Shown here: positions 45,604-55,668 of the stretch, one piece after another
How the letters are laid out: the number at the start of each line of letters is the position of its first letter
How positions within the stretch are numbered: position 1 is the first letter of the stretch
Origin: Salipaludibacillus aurantiacus
Lineage (GTDB): Bacteria; Bacillota; Bacilli; Bacillales; Salisediminibacteriaceae
Direction of reading: 5' to 3'
Assembly (NCBI RefSeq): GCF_900111295.1
Contig: NZ_FOGT01000018.1
Location: 29,778-93,777, forward strand
DNA length: 64,000 nucleotides
Program-made: the position numbers and the translations under genes
The notes under the pieces: generated by a model
What the model saw: the letters and a program-made list of their open reading frames with translations, nothing else
The model's database searches: none
What the model was told of the DNA's origin: nothing

Positions 45604-45636
45604 GAAAGGGCATCTGAAAAGGTGCCCTTTCTTTTT
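45604..45636 (+). terminator. Terminator of sspA
   Basis: GAAAGGGCATCT (45604-45615) with AGGTGCCCTTTC (45620-45631), one G-U pair, then TTTTT. Confidence 0.92.
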
Positions 45637-45721
45637 GATTTCCTTTCTAATTCCCTGTATGATGAATTTGTTAATTATACTAAAAATACACTTTTTAACA
45701 GATATGAAAGGAGGCAGATAC

Positions 45722-47332
45722 ATGGGAACATTATGGCATGGCGGAAAGATCCGGACGTTACGACGGAAAGATGAAACTTGCGAAGCTCTTTACGTGGAAA
45801 ATGGCGTCATTACTGATATTGGCTCTTCAGATGAATTGAGACGGCTTTACGAAAATCATATTTCCGAGGAAATAAATTTAGAAGGAGCTGTGATGTACCC
45901 TGGGTTCGTAGACAGCCATTTACATATGATCGGCCATGGAGAAAAAATATTAAAATTAGACGTCTCTGAAGTCACCAGTCTGGCAGAATTAAAATTAGTT
46001 TTAACCAAAGCGGCTTCTTCTTTACCTGAAGGGGAATGGCTTTTAGCAGAAGGGTTTAATGAAAATTTATATGAATATAATACCGTGCCGGACAGGTTTG
46101 TATTGGATGAGGTGTCAACAAAACACCCGATTATGGTTACGAGAGTATGCAGGCATGCGATAGTAACCAATTCTTACGGGTTAAATTTGGCTGGTGTAAC
46201 AGCGGATTCAATTGACCCACCAGGCGGGCTGATTGAGAAGGATGAAAGCGGGATTCCGACCGGTTATCTGCATGATCAGGCTCAAGAGCTGGTAAGGGAG
46301 CATATTCCTGAAAAAGGATTTGATTATATTGAAAAAGCACTTATTACATCTTTAAACGATTTATATGCAAAGGGCTATACAGGAGCCCATACGGAAGACC
46401 TGAATTACTATGGGAACGCAAAAAAAACCCTTCAGACATTTAAAAAAGTGATTGACGGATCTGTACGGAAATTCAGAGCTAATCTTCTTGTCCATCATGA
46501 AGCAGCCCCGCAGATTTTAGACATGAGAAAAGAAATTGAAAATGAATTTTTAGAACTAGGGTCAGTAAAGATTTTTGCTGATGGCGCTTTAGGAGGCAGA
46601 ACCGCTTTGCTTAGTGAACCTTATACAGATGCAGCTGATACCCAGGGAGTCGCCATTCATACACCGGGCCAGCTGGAGGGACTCATTAAAGAAGCCAGGG
46701 CATACGGTATGCCTGTGGCAATCCATGTTATCGGAGACTTAGCTTTGGAATATGCCATCAGTGCTATTGAAGAACACCCTGTTTCACTTGGGAAAAGAGA
46801 CAGACTCATTCATCTTCAAGTCACAAGAAAAGATTTAATAGAAAGACTTAAAAAGCTGCCGGTTGTTCTTGATATACAGCCAAGGTTTGTGGCCTCAGAC
46901 TTTCCCTGGGTGGAAAGCCGGTTAGGAGAAAAACGGTTATCCTGTTCGTTTGCCTGGAGAACCCTGATTGAGTCAGGTCTCGTTTGTGCCGGAGGCTCTG
47001 ATGCACCAATTGAACCAATTGACCCGATGCTTGGGATTCACGCGGCTGTTACTAGAAGAAAGCCGGGGGAAAAACATGAAGGTTATAACGCAAAAGAGAA
47101 ACTATCTTTATACGAGACCCTCCAGCTGTTTACATCCGGAAGTGCAAAGGCGATATCGAAGGAAAATGACCGAGGAGTTATCGCACCCGGCTTTAAAGCG
47201 GACTTTACTGTTTTAGATGCAGATTTGTTTGAGCTTCAACCCGACGACTGGCTAAATGTAAAAGTGGTGAAAACGGTTGTGGATAATACGATCATGTATG
47301 ATGAAAAAGAAACTGCTCACCCTGATCAGTGA
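45722..47332 (+). CDS. Metal-dependent amidohydrolase, YtcJ type
   Basis: A 536-residue amidohydrolase-3 family protein. Metal ligands: His66 and His68 in VDSHLH, later HVIGDLA and the GGSDAP Asp block; the C-terminal GVIAPGFKADFTVLD is the composite-domain strand typical of the superfamily. Substrate unknown; relatives act on formamide or N-acyl bonds. ATG 45722 follows AAAGGAGG; the ORF upstream to 45635 has no site. B. subtilis has ytcJ in this neighbourhood. Confidence 0.85.
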   Translation: MGTLWHGGKIRTLRRKDETCEALYVENGVITDIGSSDELRRLYENHISEEINLEGAVMYPGFVDSHLHMIGHGEKILKLDVSEVTSLAELKLVLTKAASSLPEGEWLLAEGFNENLYEYNTVPDRFVLDEVSTKHPIMVTRVCRHAIVTNSYGLNLAGVTADSIDPPGGLIEKDESGIPTGYLHDQAQELVREHIPEKGFDYIEKALITSLNDLYAKGYTGAHTEDLNYYGNAKKTLQTFKKVIDGSVRKFRANLLVHHEAAPQILDMRKEIENEFLELGSVKIFADGALGGRTALLSEPYTDAADTQGVAIHTPGQLEGLIKEARAYGMPVAIHVIGDLALEYAISAIEEHPVSLGKRDRLIHLQVTRKDLIERLKKLPVVLDIQPRFVASDFPWVESRLGEKRLSCSFAWRTLIESGLVCAGGSDAPIEPIDPMLGIHAAVTRRKPGEKHEGYNAKEKLSLYETLQLFTSGSAKAISKENDRGVIAPGFKADFTVLDADLFELQPDDWLNVKVVKTVVDNTIMYDEKETAHPDQ

Positions 47333-47416
47333 TCTGATGGACAGGTCTTCTGAAGCCTGAGGCAATGCAAATGAATGAAGACGTTTAAATCTTCTTAAAT
47401 GGCAACTATACAAACA

Positions 47417-47452
47417 ATTAAAAAACAGGAAGGACTAAATCTGTCCTTCCTG
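47417..47452 (-). terminator. Terminator of the NAD kinase gene
   Basis: Perfect 10-bp stem CAGGAAGGAC (47426-47435) with 47443-47452; the minus strand continues with seven T. Confidence 0.92.
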
Positions 47453-47473
47453 ACGTATAAATTCAGTATGGAA

Positions 47474-48274
47474 TTATAGAAAGCTTCGTTTTACTTTATC
47501 AAGGAAAAGGTTGTCTTTCATGCGTAAAGTCTTAATTTCTCTTTCTGATACTTTAACTTTTATTTCATGAGAATGTCTTATACTTAGAGCTTCATTGTCA
47601 GCGCCTATAATCGGATGATCATTCCCGTCCTGGACAATTTTAAGAGTAAGTTCTCTTCCTTTACTTAATAAAAGAGGTGACCCAAGAGTCCGGTACTGAT
47701 TATTGTTAAGAGAGGAAATTTCTGTTAATTGCATTGCTTTAAGTTTTGGATCTACAACAGCACCGTTTAACGATTTGTTATAAGCCGTACTTCCTGTTGG
47801 AGTTGAAACGACCATTCCGTCCCCCCGGAAAGTCTCAAAATAATTTCCATCTATATAAACATCGATGGCAAACGTTTTAATGATATTTGAACGGATGGAC
47901 AGCTCATTCAGACAGTGGAAATTTTGATTATCATCAACCGTAACTTCAAGAGTCGGGTATTTAAGGACTTCAATATTATCTGACTGCTGCAATCCCTGCT
48001 CAATTTTGTTAAGGTCATGCGTATCAAAGTCGGTATAAAAGCCAAGCCGGCCATCGTTAACACCGATATACAGGCAGTCATCGCGAAATCCGGTTTTACG
48101 GATGGCCTGCAGGAATGTTCCGTCCCCCCCGAAACTGACAATCAGGTTAGCATCTTTAGGGTCTTCGACTAGTGTATAATCATATTTCCGGCCGATTTTC
48201 CGGACGGCTTGTACTCTTTCTTCCAATTCTTCGGAAGGCTTGTAAAATAAATAAGCTTTTTGTTGATTATCCAT
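47474..48274 (-). CDS. ppnKB: NAD kinase (second, YtdI type)
   Basis: A 266-residue ATP/polyphosphate-dependent NAD kinase that makes NADP. The GGDGT motif is at 49-53, with NELSI and the glycine-rich STPTGSTAYNKS loop. Bacillus has two NAD kinases; the position next to sppA identifies the YtdI (PpnKB) paralogue. GAAAGGAAG precedes the ATG at a slightly long distance. Divergent from sppA. Confidence 0.92.
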   Translation of the reverse strand: MDNQQKAYLFYKPSEELEERVQAVRKIGRKYDYTLVEDPKDANLIVSFGGDGTFLQAIRKTGFRDDCLYIGVNDGRLGFYTDFDTHDLNKIEQGLQQSDNIEVLKYPTLEVTVDDNQNFHCLNELSIRSNIIKTFAIDVYIDGNYFETFRGDGMVVSTPTGSTAYNKSLNGAVVDPKLKAMQLTEISSLNNNQYRTLGSPLLLSKGRELTLKIVQDGNDHPIIGADNEALSIRHSHEIKVKVSEREIKTLRMKDNLFLDKVKRSFL

Positions 48275-48457
48275 TGGTGATTTCTTCCTTTCTATACATA
48301 GTGATTTTCAGTGAATGAAGGAAAAACGACGTGATTCGCCGTATAATATAAGTATTCGGGATACTTATAAGAACTCCTGCTTCAATCGTATCAGAAATAT
48401 GACTCCCTTAGCACGGGAGAGACATATAAACTTTATAAAGATAAGAGGTGGAAGAAC

Positions 48458-49444
48458 ATGAATACAAAAAGATGGATAGCCTTGGCGATAGCCGCAGTAT
48501 TATTTGTTGCCTCTCTTGCAGTTTCAGCTTTTCAGACAGACGTGGCTTCAACTATGGATGGATTTTTCGGCGGCACAGAAAGGTTCCAGGAGAGAGTACT
48601 TGAAGAAGGGGCCGACCGAGGGAAAGTGGCAGTCGTACATATAGATGGTGTCATTCAAAGTGACCCTTCAGGCGGTCTTTTTGCTGCAGGGTATGACCAT
48701 GAGCTTTTACTAGACCAGCTTGATCACGCAGCGGAAGATCCTGACGTTCACGGAGTCGTTTTAAGAGTTAATACGCCTGGGGGCGGTGTGGTAGAAAGTG
48801 ATGAAATTCATGATAAAGTCGTACAGCTTCAGGAAGACTACCGTAAACCGGTGTTTGTATCTATGGGCAGTATGGCAGCAAGTGGCGGATACTATGTTTC
48901 CGCTCCTGCCGAGCAAATCTATGCTAATCCCCAAACAATTACCGGATCTCTCGGTGTAATTATGCAATCAATTAATGTAAGTGAATTGGCTGAAGAACTA
49001 GGAATAGAGTCAAATGTTATTAAAAGCGGGCCATATAAAGATATTATGTCTTCCACAAGGGAAATGACAGATGATGAGCGTGAAATCCTTCAGGACCTTG
49101 TCGATGACGCCTACGAACAATTCGTTAATGTGATTGAGAATGGCAGAGTGTTTGACCGTGATGACGTCTACGAGTTAGCTGACGGCAGGATATATACCGG
49201 GTCACAAGCAATGGAAGCAGGCCTGATTGATGGCTTAGGGCATATGGAAGACGTGATCTACAGTTTAAAAGATGATTTAGGACGGGGAGATTTAACAGTA
49301 GTCGAATATGAGGCAAATGTCGGCTTCCCTTCGCTTATAGGGGCCACTGTCCAGGAAGTATTCCAAAATCAGCAGCTTACAGAAGTTAAAAGCTGGATGC
49401 GCCAAAACCAAGGTCCGAGATTAATGTACTTGTATACAGATTGA
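48458..49444 (+). CDS. sppA: Signal peptide peptidase SppA
   Basis: A 328-residue membrane-anchored serine protease that degrades leftover signal peptides. N-terminal anchor about 5-25. The Ser-Lys dyad is Ser142 (GSMAASGGYY) and Lys194 (KSGPYKDIMS), the same 52-residue spacing as Ser147/Lys199 in B. subtilis SppA. AAGAGGTGG precedes the ATG. yteJ follows almost immediately. Confidence 0.95.
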   Translation: MNTKRWIALAIAAVLFVASLAVSAFQTDVASTMDGFFGGTERFQERVLEEGADRGKVAVVHIDGVIQSDPSGGLFAAGYDHELLLDQLDHAAEDPDVHGVVLRVNTPGGGVVESDEIHDKVVQLQEDYRKPVFVSMGSMAASGGYYVSAPAEQIYANPQTITGSLGVIMQSINVSELAEELGIESNVIKSGPYKDIMSSTREMTDDEREILQDLVDDAYEQFVNVIENGRVFDRDDVYELADGRIYTGSQAMEAGLIDGLGHMEDVIYSLKDDLGRGDLTVVEYEANVGFPSLIGATVQEVFQNQQLTEVKSWMRQNQGPRLMYLYTD

Positions 49445-49454
49445 GGTGAGCTGG

Positions 49455-49988
49455 ATGAATGAAGAACACAATAGTTTTCAGGATAATATAAAAAACGAAG
49501 AGACTTCAATCGTTACTGAAGAAGAAATAACGGTGCAGTATGCCGGCTTCTGGATGAGGTTCTGGGCCTATATCGTTGACCTGATTGTTGTATCAAGCAT
49601 TAATGGCCTGGTTTTGTTTCCATTGTTTCTTGTTATGAATGTTAATGAATTAACCTGGGGTATCTTTACGCTTGCGGGAATCATTTCCGTTATTACTGCT
49701 TATGCTTATTTTATTTTAATGACAAAAAAGTATCGCCAGACTTTGGGAAAACAGCTTTTAGGTATAAAAGTTTTCAGTTATGAAGATAAGGAGCTCACAT
49801 GGCTGGATGTTATTTTTCGAGAACTAGTGGGACGGTTCATCCATCAATCACTCACTTTTACGAATCTGTTATATCTCATTGTGGCCTTTTCTCCAGAGAA
49901 AAGAGGGTTGCACGACAGAATTGGCAATACTTTTGTAGCCTTGGAACCAAGAAAGACAAGAACAATTCCTTTACCGGATAATAATTAA
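49455..49988 (+). CDS. yteJ: RDD family membrane protein YteJ
   Basis: A 177-residue membrane protein with an acidic cytoplasmic N-terminus and three transmembrane helices. The Arg and Asp residues of the RDD family are in WMRFWAYIVDLIVVSS, and HDRIGNTFV is near the end. ATG 49455 is used because GAGGTGA overlaps the GTG at 49446. Co-transcribed with sppA, whose activity it modulates in B. subtilis studies. Confidence 0.9.
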   Translation: MNEEHNSFQDNIKNEETSIVTEEEITVQYAGFWMRFWAYIVDLIVVSSINGLVLFPLFLVMNVNELTWGIFTLAGIISVITAYAYFILMTKKYRQTLGKQLLGIKVFSYEDKELTWLDVIFRELVGRFIHQSLTFTNLLYLIVAFSPEKRGLHDRIGNTFVALEPRKTRTIPLPDNN

Positions 49989-49994
49989 TTTTTT

Positions 49995-50026
49995 CCCATC
50001 GGTTAAAGCCGGTGGGATTTTTTTTT
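49995..50026 (+). terminator. Terminator of sppA-yteJ
   Basis: Eight-bp stem CCCATCGG (49995-50002) with CCGGTGGG (50009-50016), then T9. Confidence 0.9.
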
Positions 50027-50078
50027 CATAACTGGATACTATAAGACTGGAAGAAGCTGGACGAGGGGAGGAAACACT

Positions 50079-50753
50079 TTGTTGCTGGCCTTAGTGCTCA
50101 CCATTACTGCCATCATCTTTCTCATTCTTATTATGAAGTTAGAGGTGGAAATAAATATAACTCAGAAAAACAAGGATTTTGAGGGAAAAGTAAGGCTTTT
50201 TCTTTTATTCCGTCTTATCCGCTATACCATTTCCATACCGGCAATAGATATGGATAAAGAAACACCTTCCTTAGTATTTAAAGAGAAAGGCGAAGGAACC
50301 GGACCAGAGACAGAAAAAAAGACAAAGCTTTCGGTTTTTGATTTAGTAAGAAGTTTCCAGAAGTTCAGGGAGTTTCTCAAAGATGTAAAAGGTTTCTACA
50401 TTATTACTGAAAAATTTATGTCAAAAGTGACTGTTTCAAAACTGGAATGGCGCACGTGGCTTGGGGCAGGTGACGCTGCGATGACCGGGCAGACCAGCGG
50501 TCTTCTATGGTCTGTCAAAGGAAGTCTTACGGGTATTTTATCCAGATATATGCAATTATCTTCTCCGCCCTCTATGGAAGTTTATCCTCAATTTCAGCAT
50601 TTTATGTTCGCTACCGTTTTTAGATGCATGGTTTCTTTCAGGATCGGTTATGCTATTCTTGCAGGAATAAAAGTTTTGTTACACCGGAAAAAAATTAAAA
50701 AAAGGCAACGCACGACTTTAAACCATCAACATGGGAGGAATTTACATGTCTGA
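50079..50753 (+). CDS. ytfI: DUF2953 protein YtfI
   Basis: A 224-residue protein with one N-terminal transmembrane helix (1-19) and a DUF2953 domain whose C-terminal half includes EWRTWLGAGDAAMTGQTSG. It appears to use a TTG start at 50079, 7 nt after GGGGAGG. Its 3' end overlaps ytfJ by 8 nt. Role unknown; linked to the sporulation gene ytfJ by operon structure. Confidence 0.85.
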   Translation: MLLALVLTITAIIFLILIMKLEVEINITQKNKDFEGKVRLFLLFRLIRYTISIPAIDMDKETPSLVFKEKGEGTGPETEKKTKLSVFDLVRSFQKFREFLKDVKGFYIITEKFMSKVTVSKLEWRTWLGAGDAAMTGQTSGLLWSVKGSLTGILSRYMQLSSPPSMEVYPQFQHFMFATVFRCMVSFRIGYAILAGIKVLLHRKKIKKRQRTTLNHQHGRNLHV

Positions 50754-51201
50754 TCATCCAATTCAGGGATTGATGAAAACAGCAATGGAAAATTTGAAAG
50801 AAATGGTCGATGTCAATACAATTGTCGGAGACCCGGTAGAAACACCTGACGGAAGCGTGATTTTACCTGTATCAAAGGTTGGTTTTGGTTTTGCAGCAGG
50901 AGGCAGCGAGTTTATCCTTCAGGACAGCCCGGGGGAAAAAGGAGAGGGCGGTTACAAACATCCTTTCGGTGGAGGAAGCGGTGGAGGGGTGTCTATTACC
51001 CCAATTGCCTTTCTTGTAGTGAGCAGCCAAGGTGTTAAAATGATTCATCTTGACCACCAGGCGCACTTGTATGAAAAATTGATGGAATTCACCCCGCAGG
51101 TGGTTGATAAAATCCAGCAAATGATCCAGAATACAGGCGGAGAATCTAACCGAAGAAAAACCTCTCATACTGAAAATCACGAAAAACCGTTTACCTATTA
51201 A
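50746..51201 (+). CDS. ytfJ: GerW-family sporulation protein YtfJ
   Basis: A 151-residue GerW protein. Typical features are the N-terminal HPIQGLMKTAMENLKEMVD, IPVSKVGFGFAAGGSEF-like central strand and a Gly-rich GGGSGGGVSITPIAFLV segment. In B. subtilis YtfJ is made in the forespore and needed for normal germination. ATG 50746 follows GGGAGG. Overlaps ytfI, so coupled. Confidence 0.92.
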   Translation: MSDHPIQGLMKTAMENLKEMVDVNTIVGDPVETPDGSVILPVSKVGFGFAAGGSEFILQDSPGEKGEGGYKHPFGGGSGGGVSITPIAFLVVSSQGVKMIHLDHQAHLYEKLMEFTPQVVDKIQQMIQNTGGESNRRKTSHTENHEKPFTY

Positions 51202-51286
51202 GAAAATTAAGCAAATTTCTGTTTTACATCAGGCTGTTTATGGTACTCTTATTAAGTAGTAATTTTTAGTAGGAGGCGATCTGTAA

Positions 51287-51787
51287 ATGGCTCAAGTAAC
51301 ATTTAAAGAAAAGCCCGTCACTTTGATGGGAAATGAAGTAACTGTAGGAAGCAATGCACCGGATTTCACAGTACTGGCGAATGACCTTTCAGAAGTGAAT
51401 TTTTCTGATTATAAAGGAAAGGTCCGGCTGATCAGTGTTGTACCTTCTATTGATACAGGTGTATGCGATCAGCAGACACGCAAATTTAATGAAGAAGCGG
51501 CAAACTTGGGTAATATCGAAATTCTGACAATCAGCGCAGACCTTCCTTTCGCCCAGAAACGCTGGTGCGCGGCTGCCGGAATAGATAACGTCCAGGTGTT
51601 ATCCGATCACAGAGACTTGGACTTTGGGAAAAAATATGGAGTGGCGATAGAGGAACTTAGATTGTTATCTCGTTCAATCTTCGTCGTGGACAGTTCAGAC
51701 ACGGTGGTATATGCAGAATATGTGTCTGAAGTTACAAATCATCCGAACTATGAGGCTGCGATTGAAGCGGCTAAAAGTGCAAATTAA
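51287..51787 (+). CDS. tpx: Thiol peroxidase Tpx
   Basis: A 166-residue atypical 2-Cys peroxiredoxin reducing hydroperoxides with thioredoxin. Peroxidatic Cys60 is in [13 protein letters not shown] and resolving Cys94 in QKRWCAAAG; the 34-residue spacing is standard. GTAGGAGG precedes the ATG. Own terminator. Confidence 0.96.
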   Translation: MAQVTFKEKPVTLMGNEVTVGSNAPDFTVLANDLSEVNFSDYKGKVRLISVVPSIDTGVCDQQTRKFNEEAANLGNIEILTISADLPFAQKRWCAAAGIDNVQVLSDHRDLDFGKKYGVAIEELRLLSRSIFVVDSSDTVVYAEYVSEVTNHPNYEAAIEAAKSAN

Positions 51788-51796
51788 AGAACTCTG

Positions 51797-51827
51797 AAAA
51801 GCATCTGTCCCAGCAGATGCTTTTTTA
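51797..51827 (+). terminator. Terminator of tpx
   Basis: AAAAGCATCTG (51797-51807) with CAGATGCTTTT (51814-51824), then more T. Confidence 0.93.
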
Positions 51828-51926
51828 TTTTGTAAATACGGGGTAAATTTACTACAATGTAATGGACTAATGGAAATGATTCTTTACTTATATCATCAGG
51901 TTAAAATTGAAAAGGAAGTGACGGCC

Positions 51927-52934
51927 TTGCAGGAAAATACAAATACAGAAGCTGTATATCTCGTTCTCGATGAAGGAGCGGAACTTTTAAAAAGAGAATG
52001 GGACCTAATCTATTTAGACGCCTTAAGCCATGTCGGGGACATGGTGCATCAGGGACAAATCAGCCGGGACATTGACGAAAAAACTTCTCATAAGCTGGAG
52101 GAAATATTTAAAAAGCTGCCGGAAAAACAGGATACGGCTCCTGAGGAATACCGGCGGGCGTTACAGCTGGCAGTTTTAAAAGGAATGCGTGAAGCGACAC
52201 AGCCTCATCATGCGTTAACACCTGATGCGGTCAGTTTGTTTATCGGTTATTTAGTTAATAAATTACAAAGTTATGATAAAAAATCCGATACACAGGTTCT
52301 TGCAGATCCTGCGGTTGGAGCGGGGAATCTTATGACTGCCGTATTAAACCAGCTTGACAGAAAGGCAGCATTTATTGGTGCAGACCCGGATGAGACACTG
52401 TTAAAGCTTGCTTATATCAATGCCAATTTACAATCACATTCAGTTGACTTATTTCATCAGGACAGTGTAAGTGCTCCTTTCGTAAAAAATCTGGATATGA
52501 TTGTGTCAGACTTGCCTGCCGGGTACTATCCTAAAGAAGACCAGGTAAGTAATTTTGCCACGAAAGCTGATACTGGCCGGTCTTATGTGCACCATTTACT
52601 GATAGAAAAGGCTGTAACACATGTGAAACCTGGAGGGTTCCTCATATTCCTTGTCCCTAATTATATTTTCCAGACAGACCAGTCTGAACAATTACACACC
52701 TTTATTAAAGAAGAAGCTTTAATATATTCGTTAATGCAGCTGCCGTCTTCCATGTTTAAAAATAAACAGGCAGCCAAAAGTATCCTCGTTTTAAGGAAAA
52801 AGAAAGAAGGTATTATAGAACCAAAACAAGCGTTACTTGCAGAATTGCCTTCTTTTACAAAAGAATCGGCGCTTGCGGATATGATGCAGAAGATTTCAGG
52901 CTGGTTTGACGATCATTTGAAACAGGAAAAATAA
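51927..52934 (+). CDS. ytxK: N6-adenine methyltransferase-like protein YtxK
   Basis: A 335-residue class I SAM-dependent methyltransferase related to type I restriction M subunits. SAM-binding block DPAVGAGNLMTAVL; the catalytic loop reads VSDLPAGYYP instead of the NPPY/F of true DNA N6-adenine enzymes, so the target is uncertain. A TTG start at 51927, after AAAGGAAGTG, is preferred; the ORF extends to 51870 without a ribosome site. It stands between tpx and ackA as in B. subtilis. Confidence 0.88.
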   Translation: MQENTNTEAVYLVLDEGAELLKREWDLIYLDALSHVGDMVHQGQISRDIDEKTSHKLEEIFKKLPEKQDTAPEEYRRALQLAVLKGMREATQPHHALTPDAVSLFIGYLVNKLQSYDKKSDTQVLADPAVGAGNLMTAVLNQLDRKAAFIGADPDETLLKLAYINANLQSHSVDLFHQDSVSAPFVKNLDMIVSDLPAGYYPKEDQVSNFATKADTGRSYVHHLLIEKAVTHVKPGGFLIFLVPNYIFQTDQSEQLHTFIKEEALIYSLMQLPSSMFKNKQAAKSILVLRKKKEGIIEPKQALLAELPSFTKESALADMMQKISGWFDDHLKQEK

Positions 52935-53079
52935 GGTTTCACAAAAGTGTCATATTTTAAGTAGCTGTACTATTTTTTCACTTGAATGAGGCTAGTATAT
53001 AAACAGCAGTACACATAAAGCCTTGTTTTTTATGTGAAAATTGTTATAGTTCTGTTTCTTAAATTTATTGAAACAGTGG

Positions 53080-53108
53080 TTGCAATCTCATACTTGCCAT
53101 GTTTTAAT
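53080..53108 (+). promoter_or_regulatory. Promoter of ackA
   Basis: TTGCAA (53080-53085), 17-nt spacer, TTTAAT (53103-53108), 75 nt before the start codon. No convincing cre site was found upstream, unlike B. subtilis ackA. Confidence 0.6.
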
Positions 53109-53183
53109 TATCTATGGTGAAAAAAGAGTCAAGCAATTGTAAGTAAAGTATAAAACCTAGAAGAATGAAGGAGCGAATGATTC

Positions 53184-54371
53184 ATGTCTAAAATTATGGC
53201 AATCAATGCTGGAAGCTCGTCATTAAAGTTTCAGCTTTTGGAAATGCCAAGTGAAGAAGTAGTGACTAAAGGGCTCGTTGAACGGATCGGTTTAAACGAT
53301 GCAGTATTTACTTTGGAAGTAGATGGGGAAAAGAAAAAGGAAACCACTGAGATTGAAGATCATGCAAAAGCAGTTAAAATTCTTCTGGACAAACTTACTT
53401 CCCATAATGTCATTCAGTCTCTTGATGAAATTGAAGGAATTGGACACCGTGTGGTTCACGGTGGAGAAAAGTTTAATGATTCCGTGCTAATAACAGATGA
53501 AGTCATTGCAGGAATCGAAGAAGTTTCAGAACTTGCGCCGCTTCATAATCCGGCTAATCTGGTAGGAATTCGTGCTTTTAAAGAAATTCTTCCCAATGTA
53601 CCTGCTGTAGCCGTTTTTGATACAGCCTTCCATCAGACAATGCCTGAGAATTCTTATTTATACAGCCTTCCATATGAATATTATGAGAAATACGGGATTC
53701 GTAAATATGGATTCCACGGGACTTCACATAAATATGTTTCCGAACGTGCAGCAGAAATGCTGGGTCGTCCTCTTGAAAATCTTCGGCTTATCTCATGCCA
53801 TTTAGGAAATGGGGCAAGTATTGCAGCGATTGAAGGAGGAAAGTCCATTGACACGTCTATGGGCTTCACACCGCTTGCAGGTGTGACGATGGGAACTCGT
53901 TCAGGTAATATTGACCCGGCTTTGATACCTTATATTATGGAAAAAGCCGATTTATCTGCTGAAGAAGTTATGAATGTCCTAAACAAGAAAAGTGGTATGC
54001 TTGCTTTATCAGGCTTCTCAAGTGACTTAAGAGATATAGAAGTGCAGGCAGAAGAAGATAATGAACGTGCCCAGTTAGCTCTTGAAGTGTTTACATCCCG
54101 TATCCACAAATATATTGGCTCCTACGCTGCCCGCATGCACGGGTTAGATGCTGTTATTTTCACAGCCGGTATCGGTGAGAACAGTGATGTTATCCGGTCA
54201 CAAGTGTTAAAAGGCCTTGAATTTATGGGGATTTACTGGGATCCAACATTGAATAAAACAAGAGGGAAAGAAGCGTTTATTAATTATCCGCATTCTCCTG
54301 TAAAAGTAATGGTTATCCCTACTGATGAAGAAGTTGTGATTGCAAGAGACACAGTCAGGTTATCATCATAA
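53184..54371 (+). CDS. ackA: Acetate kinase
   Basis: A 395-residue ASKHA-fold enzyme interconverting acetyl phosphate plus ADP and acetate plus ATP. Signatures: [11 protein letters not shown] (N-terminal phosphate loop), [11 protein letters not shown], the catalytic region FHQTMP, and FTAGIGENS near the C-terminus. GAAGGAGCG precedes the ATG. Single gene with strong promoter and terminator. Central to overflow metabolism and to the acetate handled by the Acu system. Confidence 0.97.
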   Translation: MSKIMAINAGSSSLKFQLLEMPSEEVVTKGLVERIGLNDAVFTLEVDGEKKKETTEIEDHAKAVKILLDKLTSHNVIQSLDEIEGIGHRVVHGGEKFNDSVLITDEVIAGIEEVSELAPLHNPANLVGIRAFKEILPNVPAVAVFDTAFHQTMPENSYLYSLPYEYYEKYGIRKYGFHGTSHKYVSERAAEMLGRPLENLRLISCHLGNGASIAAIEGGKSIDTSMGFTPLAGVTMGTRSGNIDPALIPYIMEKADLSAEEVMNVLNKKSGMLALSGFSSDLRDIEVQAEEDNERAQLALEVFTSRIHKYIGSYAARMHGLDAVIFTAGIGENSDVIRSQVLKGLEFMGIYWDPTLNKTRGKEAFINYPHSPVKVMVIPTDEEVVIARDTVRLSS

Positions 54372-54396
54372 TACTGACTGTTAAAAAATATTTAAG

Positions 54397-54440
54397 GAGC
54401 TGGCCTCAAAAGATAAACTTTTGGGGCCAGCTCTTTTTTA
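54397..54440 (+). terminator. Terminator of ackA
   Basis: Sixteen-bp stem (arms around GAGCTGGCC and GGCCAGCTC, 54397-54433) followed by T6. Confidence 0.95.
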
Positions 54441-54572
54441 TTCCATTTGATGAACACTAGTTGCCGCGGAAATCATAAACTAAACTACCTATTTTTATAA
54501 GGAGGGCAGGATATTACTGCAGGTAAATGGAAAAGTAATGAAGATGGATGATGTGTAAGGGGGCGTTTACAG

Positions 54573-55424
54573 ATGGAATTAACCGAAAGGGAAAAAGTTA
54601 TATTAAAAGAAATCCAAGACTGGGAACAGTGGCAATTCTCGGATAAAGCCACAGATTTTTCACGTACCTATCAAAAGTGGGCAAAACAGACTTTGCAGAA
54701 GATGAATCCTCAATTAAAAAAGAGGGCTTTAACTTTGCTCGATGAGACGTTGTTTTATTTGCAGTCAACAGTTCAGCAGGCCAGGTTTGACCAGCGGGCA
54801 ATTGATTATTTATTTACTGAAGCAAGGGTCTTCCACCCGGATATCTCTGAAGTGAAAGATATGAAAAAGTTGACAATTGACCAGCTTCGGTTTATTGCTA
54901 AAAAGCAGCTTGCCAGGCAGAATCTCCTTGCGTTTGGTCAGGGAGGAGTAACAGGTGCTGGAGGATTATTCGTTACATTCGCTGATTTACCTCTTCTGCT
55001 GGCTATCAATTTAAGGTCTGTACAACTGACTGCCATGACATATGGATACGATATGCGTAAACCGTACGAAATGATGCTGGTTCTGAAAGTCTTCCATGCG
55101 GTGTCTCTGCCGCGGGAACTTCAGAAGGAAGCATGGGAGGATCTGTATAATCAAATCCCGGATCATCAGAAGGATGCTCTGTTTTATGAAGGAGAAGACG
55201 ATGTGCTCACGCAACAGTGGATTCAGCAGCCCCTTAAACAGATAATGAAGCTCATGTTCCTGAGATTTGCGAGAAAAAAAGTTATCCAGGGTATACCTGT
55301 GGCAGGGATTGCTTTAGGAGCAGGCATGAATTACACGTTTACTAAAGGTGTTTCTCAGGCTTCTCACTACTTTTATCAGAAAAGGCATTTGCAGGAAAAA
55401 ACAGGAGACTGGGACATTATCTAG
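54573..55424 (+). CDS. EcsC family protein
   Basis: A 283-residue protein with an EcsC domain over roughly residues 60-270. Hydrophobic segments at about 127-147 (GQGGVTGAGGLFVTFADLPL) and 240-258 are typical of the family and may associate with membranes. Role unknown. AAGGGGGCG precedes the ATG by about 9 nt. Its 3' end is followed at once by repeat D1. Confidence 0.8.
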   Translation: MELTEREKVILKEIQDWEQWQFSDKATDFSRTYQKWAKQTLQKMNPQLKKRALTLLDETLFYLQSTVQQARFDQRAIDYLFTEARVFHPDISEVKDMKKLTIDQLRFIAKKQLARQNLLAFGQGGVTGAGGLFVTFADLPLLLAINLRSVQLTAMTYGYDMRKPYEMMLVLKVFHAVSLPRELQKEAWEDLYNQIPDHQKDALFYEGEDDVLTQQWIQQPLKQIMKLMFLRFARKKVIQGIPVAGIALGAGMNYTFTKGVSQASHYFYQKRHLQEKTGDWDII

Positions 55425-55435
55425 GTATACTTGCT

Positions 55436-55568
55436 CTGCCGTTTCACTCCCGGCGAAGGCTTACCCGAGGGCTTGTCTTCAACTAACTTCCCCGAAAGAC
55501 ACCTTTGGGAAAGTGGATTTTCAGACTGCGCTTATCCTCCGGGTGTCCTCGCCTTCGTTCAACGGCAG
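55436..55568. repeat. Mosaic intergenic repeat, copy D1
   Basis: A 133-bp element flanked by perfect 8-bp inverted ends CTGCCGTT and AACGGCAG. Inside: TCACTCCCGGCGAAGGC, GAGGGCTTGTCTTCAACTAAC, a degenerate palindrome, GTGGATTTTCAGACTGCGC and GGGTGTCCTCGCCTTCGTT, all shared with copy B. Confidence 0.8.
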
Positions 55569-55668
55569 GTTATTTGTTATTAGAGTGACGTGTATGACTA
55601 TAGCAGAGGCTATTAGGGAGCCTGATTAATTTTTAGCTGTTTAAAATATATAAAGTTTTATTTAATTT

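Noticed and set aside
52935..53183. cre site for ackA
   Set aside because: Candidates such as TGAAAATTGTTATA and TGAAACAGTGGTTG lack the CG core and miss several consensus positions.
55348..55629. ORF across the EcsC gene end and repeat D1
   Set aside because: Begins in another frame of the EcsC gene and continues into repeat DNA.
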